Assembly (NCBI GenBank): GCA_020852955.1
Contig: JADYZW010000008.1
Location: forward strand, 1-64,000
Length of the DNA: 64,000 nucleotides
Direction of reading: 5' to 3'
From: Deltaproteobacteria bacterium
Lineage (GTDB): Bacteria > Desulfobacterota > Binatia > UTPRO1
The notes beneath the pieces were generated by a model. The model did no database searches. It worked only from the letters and a program-made list of their open reading frames with translations, and was not told the origin of the DNA. Shown here in pieces: positions 16,611 to 24,656 of this stretch (within the stretch, counting starts at the first letter, position 1; each line of letters opens with the position of its first letter). The translations under genes were made by a program, and so were the position numbers.

Positions 16611-18071
16611 TCAGTGAAACGCTATGCGACGCACGTACAGATCGAGCGGCGGCCGCTTGTTCTGCGCGTCGCCGAGCGTCTTGATGACGGCGCGCGCGTC
16701 GCCCCATTCCTCCCACATCACGTAGGCGGTGCCGCCGCCGACGGCGACCTGCGGAAACCGCACCGTCCCCTGGCCCTCGGCCTCCGGTCGGTCCACCACG
16801 GCGAGCGGCGCCTTCCACGTGGCGCCGTCGTCCATCGAGCGTGTCAACCGCACGCCGCGCGCGCCCGCCGCGTAGACGAGATAGAGCGTGCCGTCGGGGC
16901 CGGACGCCAGGCGCGGCGCGCTGGCCTTGACCTCGGCCGGCGTCAGCGGCGCGGCCGCGTCCTTCCCGGGGCTCCAGGAGCCGTCCGGCTGCAGACGGGC
17001 GTAGTAGATCGCCTCGGCGCCGCCGCGCGCCTTCGCCTCGAAGACCGCCGCCGCGCGTTTGCCGTCCGAGAAGAGCTGGGCCGTCGGCGCGGTGCCGCCG
17101 GGCTGCTCGTGCAGCAGCACGTCCTCGCCCCAGCTGCCCCCGCCGTCCGCCGACGAGTCCGCCCAGACCTCGGCGAAGGCGTTGATTCCTCCGACGGCCG
17201 CCGTCCAGAGGACGACGGCGCGACCTCCCAGGAAGGCGACGCGCGGCGCCAGCGGCGCGCCGCGTCCCTTGCCGTCGTCGACCCGCATGGGCTTCGACCA
17301 CGTCGATCCGCGGTCCGCGGAGACCGCCGCCATCACGACGCGGCCCGCCGCCGGCGCCTGCTCCTCCCAGGCCGCGATGACCCGGTTCTCGCCGTCGCAC
17401 GCCACGGAGACGGCGTTCGCCATCAGGCCCCCGCCCTCGCCGTCGTCGATGCGGACGTCCTGCGGCAGCCAGGTCGCGCCGCGATCCGCGGAGTGATTCC
17501 CGAAGATGCCGGTCGTGTAGCCGCGCTCGTCGGGCCAGGCCACCGTCACGCCGCCGTTGCGGTCGGTCGCGATGGCCGGTGCGAAAGCCATCGGCTCGGT
17601 GTTGAGCACGCGCGGATCCGACCAGCTCGCGCCCCCGTCACGGGTGCTCCGGAACACGACGAACTTGTTCCCGGTCTCCGGCCGCCGCGCCTGCCAGGCC
17701 GCGAAGAGCTCCCCGTCATTCGCGCCCGGGAGCATGGTGAGACCGATCGTGATCGTCCGCAGCATGTCGTCGGGGCTCAGGTGGGCCTCCGGCCCGAACG
17801 GCTCCCCGGCCTCCGGGGCCCGCCGGAAGACGACCGGACGATAGGGTGGCTCGTCCCGCATCCAGATCGCCACCGCGCCACCGTTCGCGAGGGCGTGGAT
17901 CGCCGCGTAGTACGCGACCTGATACCGCCCGACGTTCCCGGTCTCGCCGTTCAAGCGCTCGATCGCGGCGAACTCGGGGCCCTTCGGCTGACACCCCAGG
18001 AGCGCAAGGATGACGGAAAGCAGCAGAGACCCGTGGAGACCGCGGCGGCAGCGTCGCAAGGAAGCACCCAT
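16611..18071 (-). CDS. Asp-box (BNR/sialidase-like) repeat lipoprotein
   Basis: 486 residues. The start ATG at 18071 gives a lipoprotein signal with lipobox LALLGC (Cys27). The mature part has five Asp-boxes (S/T-x-D-x-G-x-x-W) at about residues 142, 194, 251, 307 and 412, for example STRDGGASW and VSADRGSTW, spaced as in a six-bladed beta-propeller. The arginine triad and the catalytic Tyr/Glu of true sialidases are not obvious, so it may bind rather than cut glycan. As the first gene of the glycan operon it could be the sugar-recognising or polymer-processing outer-membrane component. An ATG 57 bp upstream would bury the signal peptide, so it was rejected. Confidence 0.75.
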   Translation of the reverse strand: MGASLRRCRRGLHGSLLLSVILALLGCQPKGPEFAAIERLNGETGNVGRYQVAYYAAIHALANGGAVAIWMRDEPPYRPVVFRRAPEAGEPFGPEAHLSPDDMLRTITIGLTMLPGANDGELFAAWQARRPETGNKFVVFRSTRDGGASWSDPRVLNTEPMAFAPAIATDRNGGVTVAWPDERGYTTGIFGNHSADRGATWLPQDVRIDDGEGGGLMANAVSVACDGENRVIAAWEEQAPAAGRVVMAAVSADRGSTWSKPMRVDDGKGRGAPLAPRVAFLGGRAVVLWTAAVGGINAFAEVWADSSADGGGSWGEDVLLHEQPGGTAPTAQLFSDGKRAAAVFEAKARGGAEAIYYARLQPDGSWSPGKDAAAPLTPAEVKASAPRLASGPDGTLYLVYAAGARGVRLTRSMDDGATWKAPLAVVDRPEAEGQGTVRFPQVAVGGGTAYVMWEEWGDARAVIKTLGDAQNKRPPLDLYVRRIAFH

Positions 18072-18125
18072 CCTGGTGATGGCCGTCGGCGTCGAAGCGG
18101 CGACGCTCTCGACCGGAACGGCGGA

Positions 18126-18164
18126 CAAAAAGAGGGGGGACGGCGTACGAGACGCCGTCCCCCC
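18126..18164 (-). terminator. Strong rho-independent terminator
   Basis: GGGGGGACGGCGT (18134-18146) pairs perfectly with ACGCCGTCCCCCC (18152-18164) across a 5 nt loop, and on the minus strand it is followed by TCTTTTTGTCC. It ends transcription of the secreted-protein gene just upstream and insulates it from the glycan operon that begins at 18071. Confidence 0.92.
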
Positions 18165-18200
18165 GGACTTCAGACTCGGAGATTCCCGTCTAGGACAGGA

Positions 18201-19268
18201 TTACTCCGCGGTGTAGCGACCGAGCGTCGAGGTACCGAACGGACCCACCGCCTGGCCGTGGTAGGCGAACAGGAAGGTGGCCAGGTCGATGCCGTTGATC
18301 GTGGTGTCGCCGATCGGCACGTTGCCCTCGTCGCTGCCGACCTGGCAGTTCGTGAGGCGGACGAAGCCGGAGGTCTCGGCCGGAATCGAGGCCGGGATGA
18401 TCGCCGGGAGATCGATCGCCGCGAGGGACGCGTTCTCGGCGATCTTCGCCGTGCTCGAGCAGGTCAGGCAGATGTCGGGCAGCGACACGAAGGACTCGAC
18501 GTTGTCGTAGTACTGCCCGTTGCAGCAGACCGCCGCGCCGTTGGTGAGAGCGGCCGGAATCGGGCCGATCTCGGACTCGGAGAACTGCGCGTTGCCCGCC
18601 GGGAACGCCACGCCGATGAAGAAGACCTCGGAGTCCTGGAGGTCCAGCGGGTTGAAGGTCTGCAGGAAGAGACCAGCCGAGACCGGACCGGTGAGGAAGA
18701 AGTCCGCACCGGCGGGAAGCGTCTGGCCGTCGACGATCCCGATCGCGTTGTTGCCGAACGCCGCGTTGGTGGCGGTGTTGGCGACGACCCAGCTGCCGAT
18801 GAGGGCCGGGGTCGCGCTCGGCGCTTCCGGATCCTCGGGCTCGCAGGTCTGGCTGTTGGTGTCCGCGTCGAACGACGTGACCGTGATGAAGCCCTTCTCA
18901 CCCGTCAGGTTGATCACCGGGCCAGTGTTGATGTTGTCCTGGCCGGTCTGGAGCTGACCCTGGAGCGCGGTCGGATCCACGACGACGGTGTCACGCGGCG
19001 TCAGGCAGATGAAGACGTCCGCGAGGTGGTCGCAGCTCTCGGACCAGAACGACCAGTGGGTCGCCAGAGGATCCGAGTCCTCGCCGCCGATGCGGCTCAC
19101 GAGCTGGAAGCTCGCCTTTCCGTCCGTGACGTCGAACGGCATGATCAACGCCACCGCCGGCTGAAGCGTGGTGACCGTGTCACCGAGTTCGGCCGCCTGC
19201 ACGGGACACGTGGCAAGCGCCACGCCTGCCAGGGCCGTCCCGAAACTAAACTTGATGCCCTTCCTCAT
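18201..19268 (-). CDS. Secreted cysteine-containing protein of unknown function
   Basis: 355 residues. MRKGIKFSFGTALAGVALA then CPVQAAELG is a Sec signal peptide cut near residue 25. The mature protein is acidic, Asn/Thr/Asp-rich with eight Cys (SESC, FICL, QTCE, AVCCN, DICLTC, TNCQ), consistent with disulfides outside the cytoplasm. Near the C-terminus VPIGDTTINGIDLATFLF resembles one calcium-binding half of a dockerin/EF-hand repeat. I do not recognise the family. AAGGAGAG lies 8 nt before the chosen ATG. It is a single-gene unit with a near-consensus promoter, a long leader and a strong terminator, so it is probably made in large amounts. It lies beside the T2SS operon and could be a substrate of it (inference). 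Confidence 0.8.
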   Translation of the reverse strand: MRKGIKFSFGTALAGVALATCPVQAAELGDTVTTLQPAVALIMPFDVTDGKASFQLVSRIGGEDSDPLATHWSFWSESCDHLADVFICLTPRDTVVVDPTALQGQLQTGQDNINTGPVINLTGEKGFITVTSFDADTNSQTCEPEDPEAPSATPALIGSWVVANTATNAAFGNNAIGIVDGQTLPAGADFFLTGPVSAGLFLQTFNPLDLQDSEVFFIGVAFPAGNAQFSESEIGPIPAALTNGAAVCCNGQYYDNVESFVSLPDICLTCSSTAKIAENASLAAIDLPAIIPASIPAETSGFVRLTNCQVGSDEGNVPIGDTTINGIDLATFLFAYHGQAVGPFGTSTLGRYTAE

Positions 19269-19327
19269 AGTGCTCTCTCCTTTCGTCTCCACTCGTTCGC
19301 TGTGAGACTTCACTGACCGTGCTGCAC

Positions 19328-19355
19328 ATCGCGCCGGTCCGGTTGATGGCGCGAT
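19328..19355 (-). other. Leader-RNA hairpin before the secreted-protein gene
   Basis: ATCGCGCC (19328-19335) and GGCGCGAT (19348-19355) form an 8 bp perfect stem with a 12 nt loop, 60 nt upstream of the start codon and inside the predicted 5' leader. It could stabilise the mRNA or be part of a regulatory structure. No known riboswitch pattern was recognised. Confidence 0.4.
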
Positions 19356-19502
19356 CTCTTGGCAATCGTGAGCACCCATCCCCCTTCCGGTCTTTCCGAT
19401 CAACGACCGCTGGGGAGCGCGTCACTTGCTGAGACTGTGATTCCGAGACCCAGATAACGAAGACCCACGACCCCCAACATCCTCAGGCCGAAAACGCGGC
19501 GC

Positions 19503-19532
19503 ATCCTAACCCGAGGTCTGGAAATGTGTCAA
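19503..19532 (-). promoter_or_regulatory. Sigma-70-type promoter for the secreted-protein gene
   Basis: On the minus strand TTGACA (19532-19527, perfect -35) is followed after 18 nt by TAGGAT (19508-19503, four of six to TATAAT). Transcription would begin near 19496, giving a leader of roughly 228 nt before the ATG at 19268. It begins 12 bp downstream of the stop of the lipoprotein gene that ends the T2SS operon. Confidence 0.65.
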
Positions 19533-19544
19533 GGCTCGAGGGCC

Positions 19545-20021
19545 TCACTCGGTCATCACCACGTACCAGACCCCGTCGCGCCGTACCCATTGATCGGTGG
19601 TCGTGACCCGCTTCTTGATGAAGGTCAGCTCGCCCTCTGGCGTCTTGAGGGGGAAATTGACCTCGTTGGTGACGGCCACGGCGCCCTTGTCCTCACCCTC
19701 CTGTTTAACGTCGCTTATTTCGTAGCTTAGGATGTCGAACGCGAGGAAGCGCCGCTTCAGGAAGGCCTCCCGCGAGAGCGATTTCTTCGCCTCGGGATCG
19801 ACGTACTTGTCGTAGACCTCGGGCCACGCCTTCGACTGCTTGAGGCCCCAGTAGGCAGCCGCGCGCTCCTTCAAGGGGGCGGCGGGGTCGGCTTTCTGAC
19901 ACCCGCCCACCGCTCCGAGCGCGGCCACGAGCGCCACCCCGAGGATTCCCGCGAAGGCCGCCGTGCGGCCCGTCGTCTCGACCCACCCCTCACGTCGCAT
20001 GCGCATCCGCCTCGTATCCAT
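19545..20021 (-). CDS. Small lipoprotein, NTF2/DUF-like, unknown function
   Basis: 158 residues. A long basic N-region is followed by a hydrophobic stretch and lipobox GAVGGC (Cys41). The mature 118 residues read as a helix-plus-sheet domain: AYWGLKQSKAWPEVYDKYV, then strands such as GAVAVTNEVNF and DQWVRRDGVWYVVMTE. This looks like an NTF2/SnoaL-type cone fold, which is inference. The start at 20021 has GGAGGG 7 nt upstream; later ATGs at 20006 and 20000 would shorten the N-region. It is the last gene of the T2SS/glycan operon, 14 bp after the acyltransferase-like gene. No partner can be named. Confidence 0.72.
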   Translation of the reverse strand: MDTRRMRMRREGWVETTGRTAAFAGILGVALVAALGAVGGCQKADPAAPLKERAAAYWGLKQSKAWPEVYDKYVDPEAKKSLSREAFLKRRFLAFDILSYEISDVKQEGEDKGAVAVTNEVNFPLKTPEGELTFIKKRVTTTDQWVRRDGVWYVVMTE

Positions 20022-20035
20022 TGCGACCCTCCGGG

Positions 20036-20986
20036 TCAATCGTGGCGGGGGGGCGCCTCGTCGACCCAGAAGCTGCGGGCATACTCCCACATGAAGAACT
20101 GCCCTGGATCGACGGCGATCTCGCGCTCGACCACGTCGATGCATCGCTGCAGCGTTCCCGGTCCGGCCTCCGGGCCCGGCACCCTCGGCAGCATCGTGAG
20201 CGTGTGCGTGCGGCCCGGAGCGTCGCGCCGCACCGTGAACGGCACGAGCGCCGCCCCGGTTCCGGAGGCGAGATACTCGATGCCGAGCGGGAACTCGGCG
20301 ACGTGGCCGAGGAAGCGAACCCGCCCACGATGGCGGACGAGTTCGGGAGGCACGTCGACCAGCATGTACACCACCTGCCCCGCGCCGAGCGCGGCCCGGA
20401 TGCGCGCCATCGCGTCCGGCGTTCCGGAGACGATGAAGGGACTCCCGACGATGCGCTCCAGGGAGGCGACCTTGCGTTCGCCGTAGCGGCGCACGACGTC
20501 GTGGAGCGGATTGTCGTCGGGTTCGAGCGAGCGCGCGATCACGTTCATGCGATAGCCGAGACGCGCGAGCGCGATGATCGCGAGGCACATGCTGCCATAG
20601 TGCGACGAGAACACGATCGCGCCGCGCCCGCCCGCGAGCGCGGCATCGAGGTGCTCGCGGCCGCGCACCGCGAGGACACGCTCGACGCCCTCGACGCCGA
20701 GCTCCGGATAGAAGAACGCCTCGGATTCCTCGCACGCCTGCGTCTGGAAGCATCGGCGGATCGCACGACGGGCCGCCGCAGGCGTGAGCGCGTCGCCGTA
20801 CGCCCGCCGGATGTTGGCGATCGCGGCTTCGCGGCCGACGGTGCGCCGCCAGTAGCGAAGATCGCCGCGGCGCCGCCCCCACCAGAGCGCGGCGCGCCAC
20901 GACACGCGCGCCAGTGCCGGCATGATCGTGAAATAGTCGAGCTCCATGGCGGCGCGAAGCCAGCGCGCCGCCGCGCCGCCCCTCAC
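20036..20986 (-). CDS. LpxL/HtrB-like acyltransferase homologue with Cys in place of the catalytic acid
   Basis: 316 residues. The LABLAT-type core is visible: GRGAIVFSSHYGSMCLAII with His129, then a Gly/Pro-rich second motif (RIVGSPFIVSGTPDAMARI), QVVYMLVDVPPELVRHRG, and AALVPFTVRRDAPGRTH. In lipid A late acyltransferases the catalytic motif is H-x4-D/E; here it reads H-YGSM-C (Cys134). It may have lost acyl transfer, use another residue, or have a changed role. The GTG at 20986 overlaps the previous TGA (GTGA); ATG 20947 is the alternative and would remove 13 residues. Sitting behind an O-antigen-type exporter it may modify a lipid carrier. Confidence 0.75.
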   Translation of the reverse strand: MRGGAAARWLRAAMELDYFTIMPALARVSWRAALWWGRRRGDLRYWRRTVGREAAIANIRRAYGDALTPAAARRAIRRCFQTQACEESEAFFYPELGVEGVERVLAVRGREHLDAALAGGRGAIVFSSHYGSMCLAIIALARLGYRMNVIARSLEPDDNPLHDVVRRYGERKVASLERIVGSPFIVSGTPDAMARIRAALGAGQVVYMLVDVPPELVRHRGRVRFLGHVAEFPLGIEYLASGTGAALVPFTVRRDAPGRTHTLTMLPRVPGPEAGPGTLQRCIDVVEREIAVDPGQFFMWEYARSFWVDEAPPRHD

Positions 20987-22173
20987 GACGGCGCGACCCA
21001 TCGGTGGTCCATCCGCATGACCCCGAACTCGTCCGAGCGATTGCGGACGCGAAACGGACAGCGGCGCTCCTGGACGTCGTAGATGAGCAGCGCGGAGCGG
21101 TTGTCGATCGTCGCGACGTTCAAGTAGTAGCCGCCGCCGAGGAGCGGCAGCCTGGGCACGTGGAGAACCGCTTCGAAGCGCCCGTCGGGACGGGCGCGCA
21201 TGGCGACCGCATCCATCTCCGTCGACACGCAATAGCAGACGAGGCCGTCGTTGCGTACGAAGGCGATGCCGACCCCCGGCTCGAGCGCCGCGTCGCGCCC
21301 GCGTTCGAGCACGACCCGGACCGTGAAGGGCGCGCCGCTCTGCCAGGTCGGCGGATCCAGGCCGTCACCGCCCTCGGCGGTGACCTCGACCAGGCGCAGG
21401 ACCGCCGGATCGCGCCCGGCCGCCGGCTGGGACGCGACCTGCTCCTCGTCGCGCACGCGCGCGTACTCGAGATACCCGTCGATCACTTCGTCGGCCGGCC
21501 CGAGCGCCTCCACGCGCCCCTGGCGCAGCCAGAGCGCGCGGTCGCAGAGCTTCTTCACCTGGTACATCGCGTGCGAGCAGAAGAGGATCGTCTTGCCGCG
21601 CGCCCGGAACTCGGTAATGCGGTCGACGCACTTCGTCTGGAAGTGCTGGTCGCCGACGGCGAGCGCCTCGTCGATGATCAGCACGTCGGGATCCACGCTC
21701 ACCGCGAGCGCGAAAGCGAGCCGCACGTACATGCCCGAGGAGTACGTGCGTACCGGCTGCTCGACGAAGGCGCCGAGCTCCGAGAACGCGATCGCCTCCT
21801 CGATGCGGCGCTCGGCCTCGTCGCCGGTGATGCCGAACAGCGCCGCGTGCATGCGGGCGTTGTGGCGTCCGCTGAACTCGGGATGGAACCCGGCGCCGAG
21901 CTCCAGGATCGCCGCGAGCGTCCCGCGCACGGAGACCCGCCCGGTCGTCGGCCGCGTCGTGCCGGTGAGCAAGGCCAGCACTGTCGACTTGCCGGCGCCG
22001 TTCTCGCCGATGATCCCGATCGACTCGCCGGCCCGCACGTCGAGATCGAGGTCGCGGAGCGCCCAGAACTCCTGGTGTCGCGGCCGGCGCGCGAGCCATT
22101 CGAGCGCTCGGTCGAGCGGACGCGCGTAGAGCCGATACGCCTTGCCGAGCCGCTCCGCCCGCACCGCGATCAT
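20983..22173 (-). CDS. wzt: ABC transporter ATPase for polysaccharide export (Wzt-like)
   Basis: 396 residues. The nucleotide-binding domain has Walker A GENGAGKST (56-64), signature YSSGM (144-148), Walker B VLIIDEALAVGD (164-175) and the switch His in CSHAMYQVKK. After residue 240 comes a 150-residue extension with strands FTVRVVLERGRDA, GVGIAFVRNDGL and GGGYYLNVATIDN. That matches the carbohydrate-binding C-terminal domain that lets Wzt recognise a terminal modification on the O-polysaccharide. It pairs with the permease immediately upstream. ATG 22173 follows the permease stop by 2 nt; a GTG at 22179 overlapping that stop is also possible. A methyltransferase that could make such a cap is encoded at 9.8 kb. 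Confidence 0.92.
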   Translation of the reverse strand: MIAVRAERLGKAYRLYARPLDRALEWLARRPRHQEFWALRDLDLDVRAGESIGIIGENGAGKSTVLALLTGTTRPTTGRVSVRGTLAAILELGAGFHPEFSGRHNARMHAALFGITGDEAERRIEEAIAFSELGAFVEQPVRTYSSGMYVRLAFALAVSVDPDVLIIDEALAVGDQHFQTKCVDRITEFRARGKTILFCSHAMYQVKKLCDRALWLRQGRVEALGPADEVIDGYLEYARVRDEEQVASQPAAGRDPAVLRLVEVTAEGGDGLDPPTWQSGAPFTVRVVLERGRDAALEPGVGIAFVRNDGLVCYCVSTEMDAVAMRARPDGRFEAVLHVPRLPLLGGGYYLNVATIDNRSALLIYDVQERRCPFRVRNRSDEFGVMRMDHRWVAPS

Positions 22174-22175
22174 CG

Positions 22176-23039
22176 TCACACCAAGTCCGCGAACTCGCCG
22201 CGCGCGCGGGCGAACGTCCAGGCGCCGACCGCGAACGTCACGAGGCTCGCCGTCGCGATTTGCAGGAGCGCCGCGCCGTCCGGCGCGACGCCGTAGAGCA
22301 GCACGTCGCGATGCGCCTGCACGAGCGCCGTCATCGGGTTCAGCGCCAGGACGGGCTGCAGGAACGGCGGCACGAGGTGCTGCGGGTAGAGGATGGGCGT
22401 CACGTAGAACCAGACCGGCAGCAGCACCCCGAGCGCCTGGGCGGTGTCGCGGAAGAAGACGTGCAGCGCCGCCACCGCCCAGCCGACGCCGATCGCCACC
22501 GCGAGCTCGGCGGCCAGCAGCAGCGGCCAGGCGGCGAGCGTCGGACGCGGCGGGAACCCGAGCGCCGCCATGAGGACGAGCAGGAGCGCCGTCGCGATCA
22601 CCTGGTGCACGACCGCGGCGCACGCGAGCTGCACCGGAAGCACCTCGACCGGAAAGATCACCCGTTTCACGAGCGTCGGGTTGTCGACCAGGCACGTGGC
22701 GCTGCGGGTGATCGCCTCCTGGATCGCTAGCCAGGGGAAGAGTCCGCAGGCGAGATAGAGGACGAACGGCACGTCGGCGCCGGAGGCGTCCGCCACCCGG
22801 ACCTTCATCACCGTCGCGAAGACGAAGGTGTACGTCGCGAGCTGGAGCAGCGGCTGGGCGATCGACCAGGCCGTGCCGAGCGCCGAGCCGACGTAGCGGC
22901 CGCGCAGGTCGCGCGCCACGAGCGCGTGGACGACGGCGCGCGCCGCGAAGACCGCCTGCGCCATGGCGAAGGGCGCCGTCCAGCCGAGGCCGCGCTCGCC
23001 CGCGACGACGGTGCGGGTCGGAACGCCGGCCGCGCTCAC
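22176..23039 (-). CDS. wzm: ABC-2 type polysaccharide export permease (Wzm-like)
   Basis: 287 residues. An amphipathic N-terminal helix region ending LVARDLRGRYVGSALGTAW (the typical 'L..RdlkvRYk.S.LG..W' of ABC-2 exporters) is followed by six membrane segments. Between them lie the loops NPTLVKRVIFPVEVLP and VFFRDTAQALGVLLPVWFY plus the characteristic YVTPILYP. It would form the membrane channel for lipid-linked glycan together with the Wzt-like ATPase downstream. Start is GTG 23039, overlapping the TGA of the TMTC-like gene as GTGA. All key family features are present. Confidence 0.92.
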   Translation of the reverse strand: MSAAGVPTRTVVAGERGLGWTAPFAMAQAVFAARAVVHALVARDLRGRYVGSALGTAWSIAQPLLQLATYTFVFATVMKVRVADASGADVPFVLYLACGLFPWLAIQEAITRSATCLVDNPTLVKRVIFPVEVLPVQLACAAVVHQVIATALLLVLMAALGFPPRPTLAAWPLLLAAELAVAIGVGWAVAALHVFFRDTAQALGVLLPVWFYVTPILYPQHLVPPFLQPVLALNPMTALVQAHRDVLLYGVAPDGAALLQIATASLVTFAVGAWTFARARGEFADLV

Positions 23040-24637
23040 GGCGACCCCGGGGCCGCGCCGTCGGCGCGCGCCGCCCGGAGCGCGCGCTCGCGGCCGGCGC
23101 GCGCCGTCTCGGCCCGCGCCGCGGGGAGGCGGGCGAGCGCCGCGTCGAAGTACTCGCGCGCGCGCTCCGGCTTGCCGCGATCGAGAGCGATGTAGCCGGC
23201 GAGCGTCCGGGCCTCCCCGTCCTCCGGCCTGGCAGCGATCACGGCGTCGATCTTCGCCGCCGCGACGTCGCCCTTCCCGAGCCGGTAGTACAGCATGCCG
23301 AGGTTGCGGGTGGTCTCGACGTCGTCGGGCTGGAGCGCCGCGGCCGCGAGCCACGCGCGCTCGGCGTCGGCGAGCCGGCTCCGTTCGAAGTAGGCCTGGC
23401 CGAGATTGTACTGCGCGCGGGCGCAGCGCGGCGCGACCGCGACCGTCGCCGACCAGAGCGTGACGCGGTCCCGCCAGTCGCGATTGCGGACGATCGTGCG
23501 CGCCGCGAGCGCGCCGATCGCGACCACCACGGCCGCCGCCACGGCCGCCCGCCGCATCGGCCAGCGCGCCCACGCGTCGTCCACGAGGCCGGCGGCGACG
23601 AGCGCGATCCCCATCATCGGCACGTAGAGATAGTGTTCCGCGAGGAGCTCGCGAAACGGAACGAGATGCGACACGGGCAGAAGCGCGACCGCGGCCCAGG
23701 CGAGCCCGAGTCCGATCGGGTCGCCGCGCCGCCAGCGGGCCCGCGCGACCGCGGCGAGGCCCGCAAGCACGACGACGCTCGCGAGCGCGCGGGGATCGCG
23801 GAGGCTCGTCGAGACCGGGAAGGCATCGTAGCTGTAGTCGGCGGAAAGCGTCGCGGGCCACACGACGAGCTGCGCGTACTTCGCCCAGACCCGCGCCACC
23901 GTCGCCAGGTTGGTCGCGAAGCTGCCGCCGTGCCAGGGACGCGCGGTCGCGATGTGGAGCACGTGCCCGCCGTAGGCGAGCACGAGGGCGAGGACGCCGA
24001 GCGCCGCGAGCGCGCCGAGGAACGCGAGGCCTCGCGCCGTGCGCGGGGTCGCCGCCGACGGCGCGTCGGCACGGCGGCGCTCCCAGCGGTCGATCAGGAC
24101 GCAGATCAGCGGCAGCGTCACCGCCATCTCCTTCGCGAGGATCGCGAGCACGTAGGCGAGCGCCGCGAGCACGAGCGCCGCGGCGCGCCCGGTCCGCCGC
24201 CAGCGCAGGTAGGCGACGACCCCGAGCGCGTAGAAGAGCCCGCAGAGGACGTCGCGGCGACCGGCGGCATAGCTCACCGCGTCCGTCTGCACGGGGTGCA
24301 CGGCGAAGACGAGCGCGCCCGCGAGCGCCGCCGGCGGCGAGGCGCCGAGCGCGCCCAGGAGGGCGTGCACGAGCGCCGCCGTGGCGCCGTGGTAGAGCAC
24401 GTTGCTCAGGTGGAAGGCGCGCGGGTCCATGCCTGCGACGGCATGATCGAGCCGGTAGGACAACGTGCGCAGCGGCCGGTAGTGCAGACCCCGGAGGCCC
24501 GCGGAGAGCGGCAAGCGCACCGCCGGGTCGTCGACGATGAGCAGCTGGTCGTCGTAGACGAAGCCGTTCCCGATCGCGTTGGCGAACGTCGCGGCGACGG
24601 CCGCGATCAGGAGCGCGCGGCCGAGCCAGGTGGTCAT
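23036..24637 (-). CDS. TMTC-like membrane protein with TPR repeats (putative GT-C)
   Basis: 533 residues. About ten membrane segments fill the first 390 residues; the first loop has GNGFVYDDQLLI with Asp29-Asp30, the diacidic motif of TMTC/PMT-type GT-C enzymes, and YAAGRRDVL in a later loop is also typical. The C-terminal 130 residues contain three TPR units (ARAQYNLGQAYFE, ETTRNLGMLYYRLGKGD, KPERAREYFDAAL). Homologues transfer sugars from polyprenyl-phosphate donors to proteins or lipids outside the membrane. It lies 19 bp after gspD and overlaps wzm, tying the secretion genes to the exporter genes. A protein O-glycosyltransferase acting on T2SS substrates is an attractive but unproven idea. 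Confidence 0.78.
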   Translation of the reverse strand: MTTWLGRALLIAAVAATFANAIGNGFVYDDQLLIVDDPAVRLPLSAGLRGLHYRPLRTLSYRLDHAVAGMDPRAFHLSNVLYHGATAALVHALLGALGASPPAALAGALVFAVHPVQTDAVSYAAGRRDVLCGLFYALGVVAYLRWRRTGRAAALVLAALAYVLAILAKEMAVTLPLICVLIDRWERRRADAPSAATPRTARGLAFLGALAALGVLALVLAYGGHVLHIATARPWHGGSFATNLATVARVWAKYAQLVVWPATLSADYSYDAFPVSTSLRDPRALASVVVLAGLAAVARARWRRGDPIGLGLAWAAVALLPVSHLVPFRELLAEHYLYVPMMGIALVAAGLVDDAWARWPMRRAAVAAAVVVAIGALAARTIVRNRDWRDRVTLWSATVAVAPRCARAQYNLGQAYFERSRLADAERAWLAAAALQPDDVETTRNLGMLYYRLGKGDVAAAKIDAVIAARPEDGEARTLAGYIALDRGKPERAREYFDAALARLPAARAETARAGRERALRAARADGAAPGSP

Positions 24638-24656
24638 CGACGCATCGGCGGCCGCC

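Noticed and set aside
16611..18071. True sialidase (neuraminidase) call for the Asp-box protein
   Set aside because: Asp-boxes alone do not show catalysis; the Arg triad and the Tyr/Glu pair could not be placed.
18201..19268. PEP-CTERM/exosortase or dockerin assignment for the secreted protein
   Set aside because: There is no C-terminal PEP motif with membrane helix and basic tail. Only one weak dockerin-like half repeat is visible, not the usual two.
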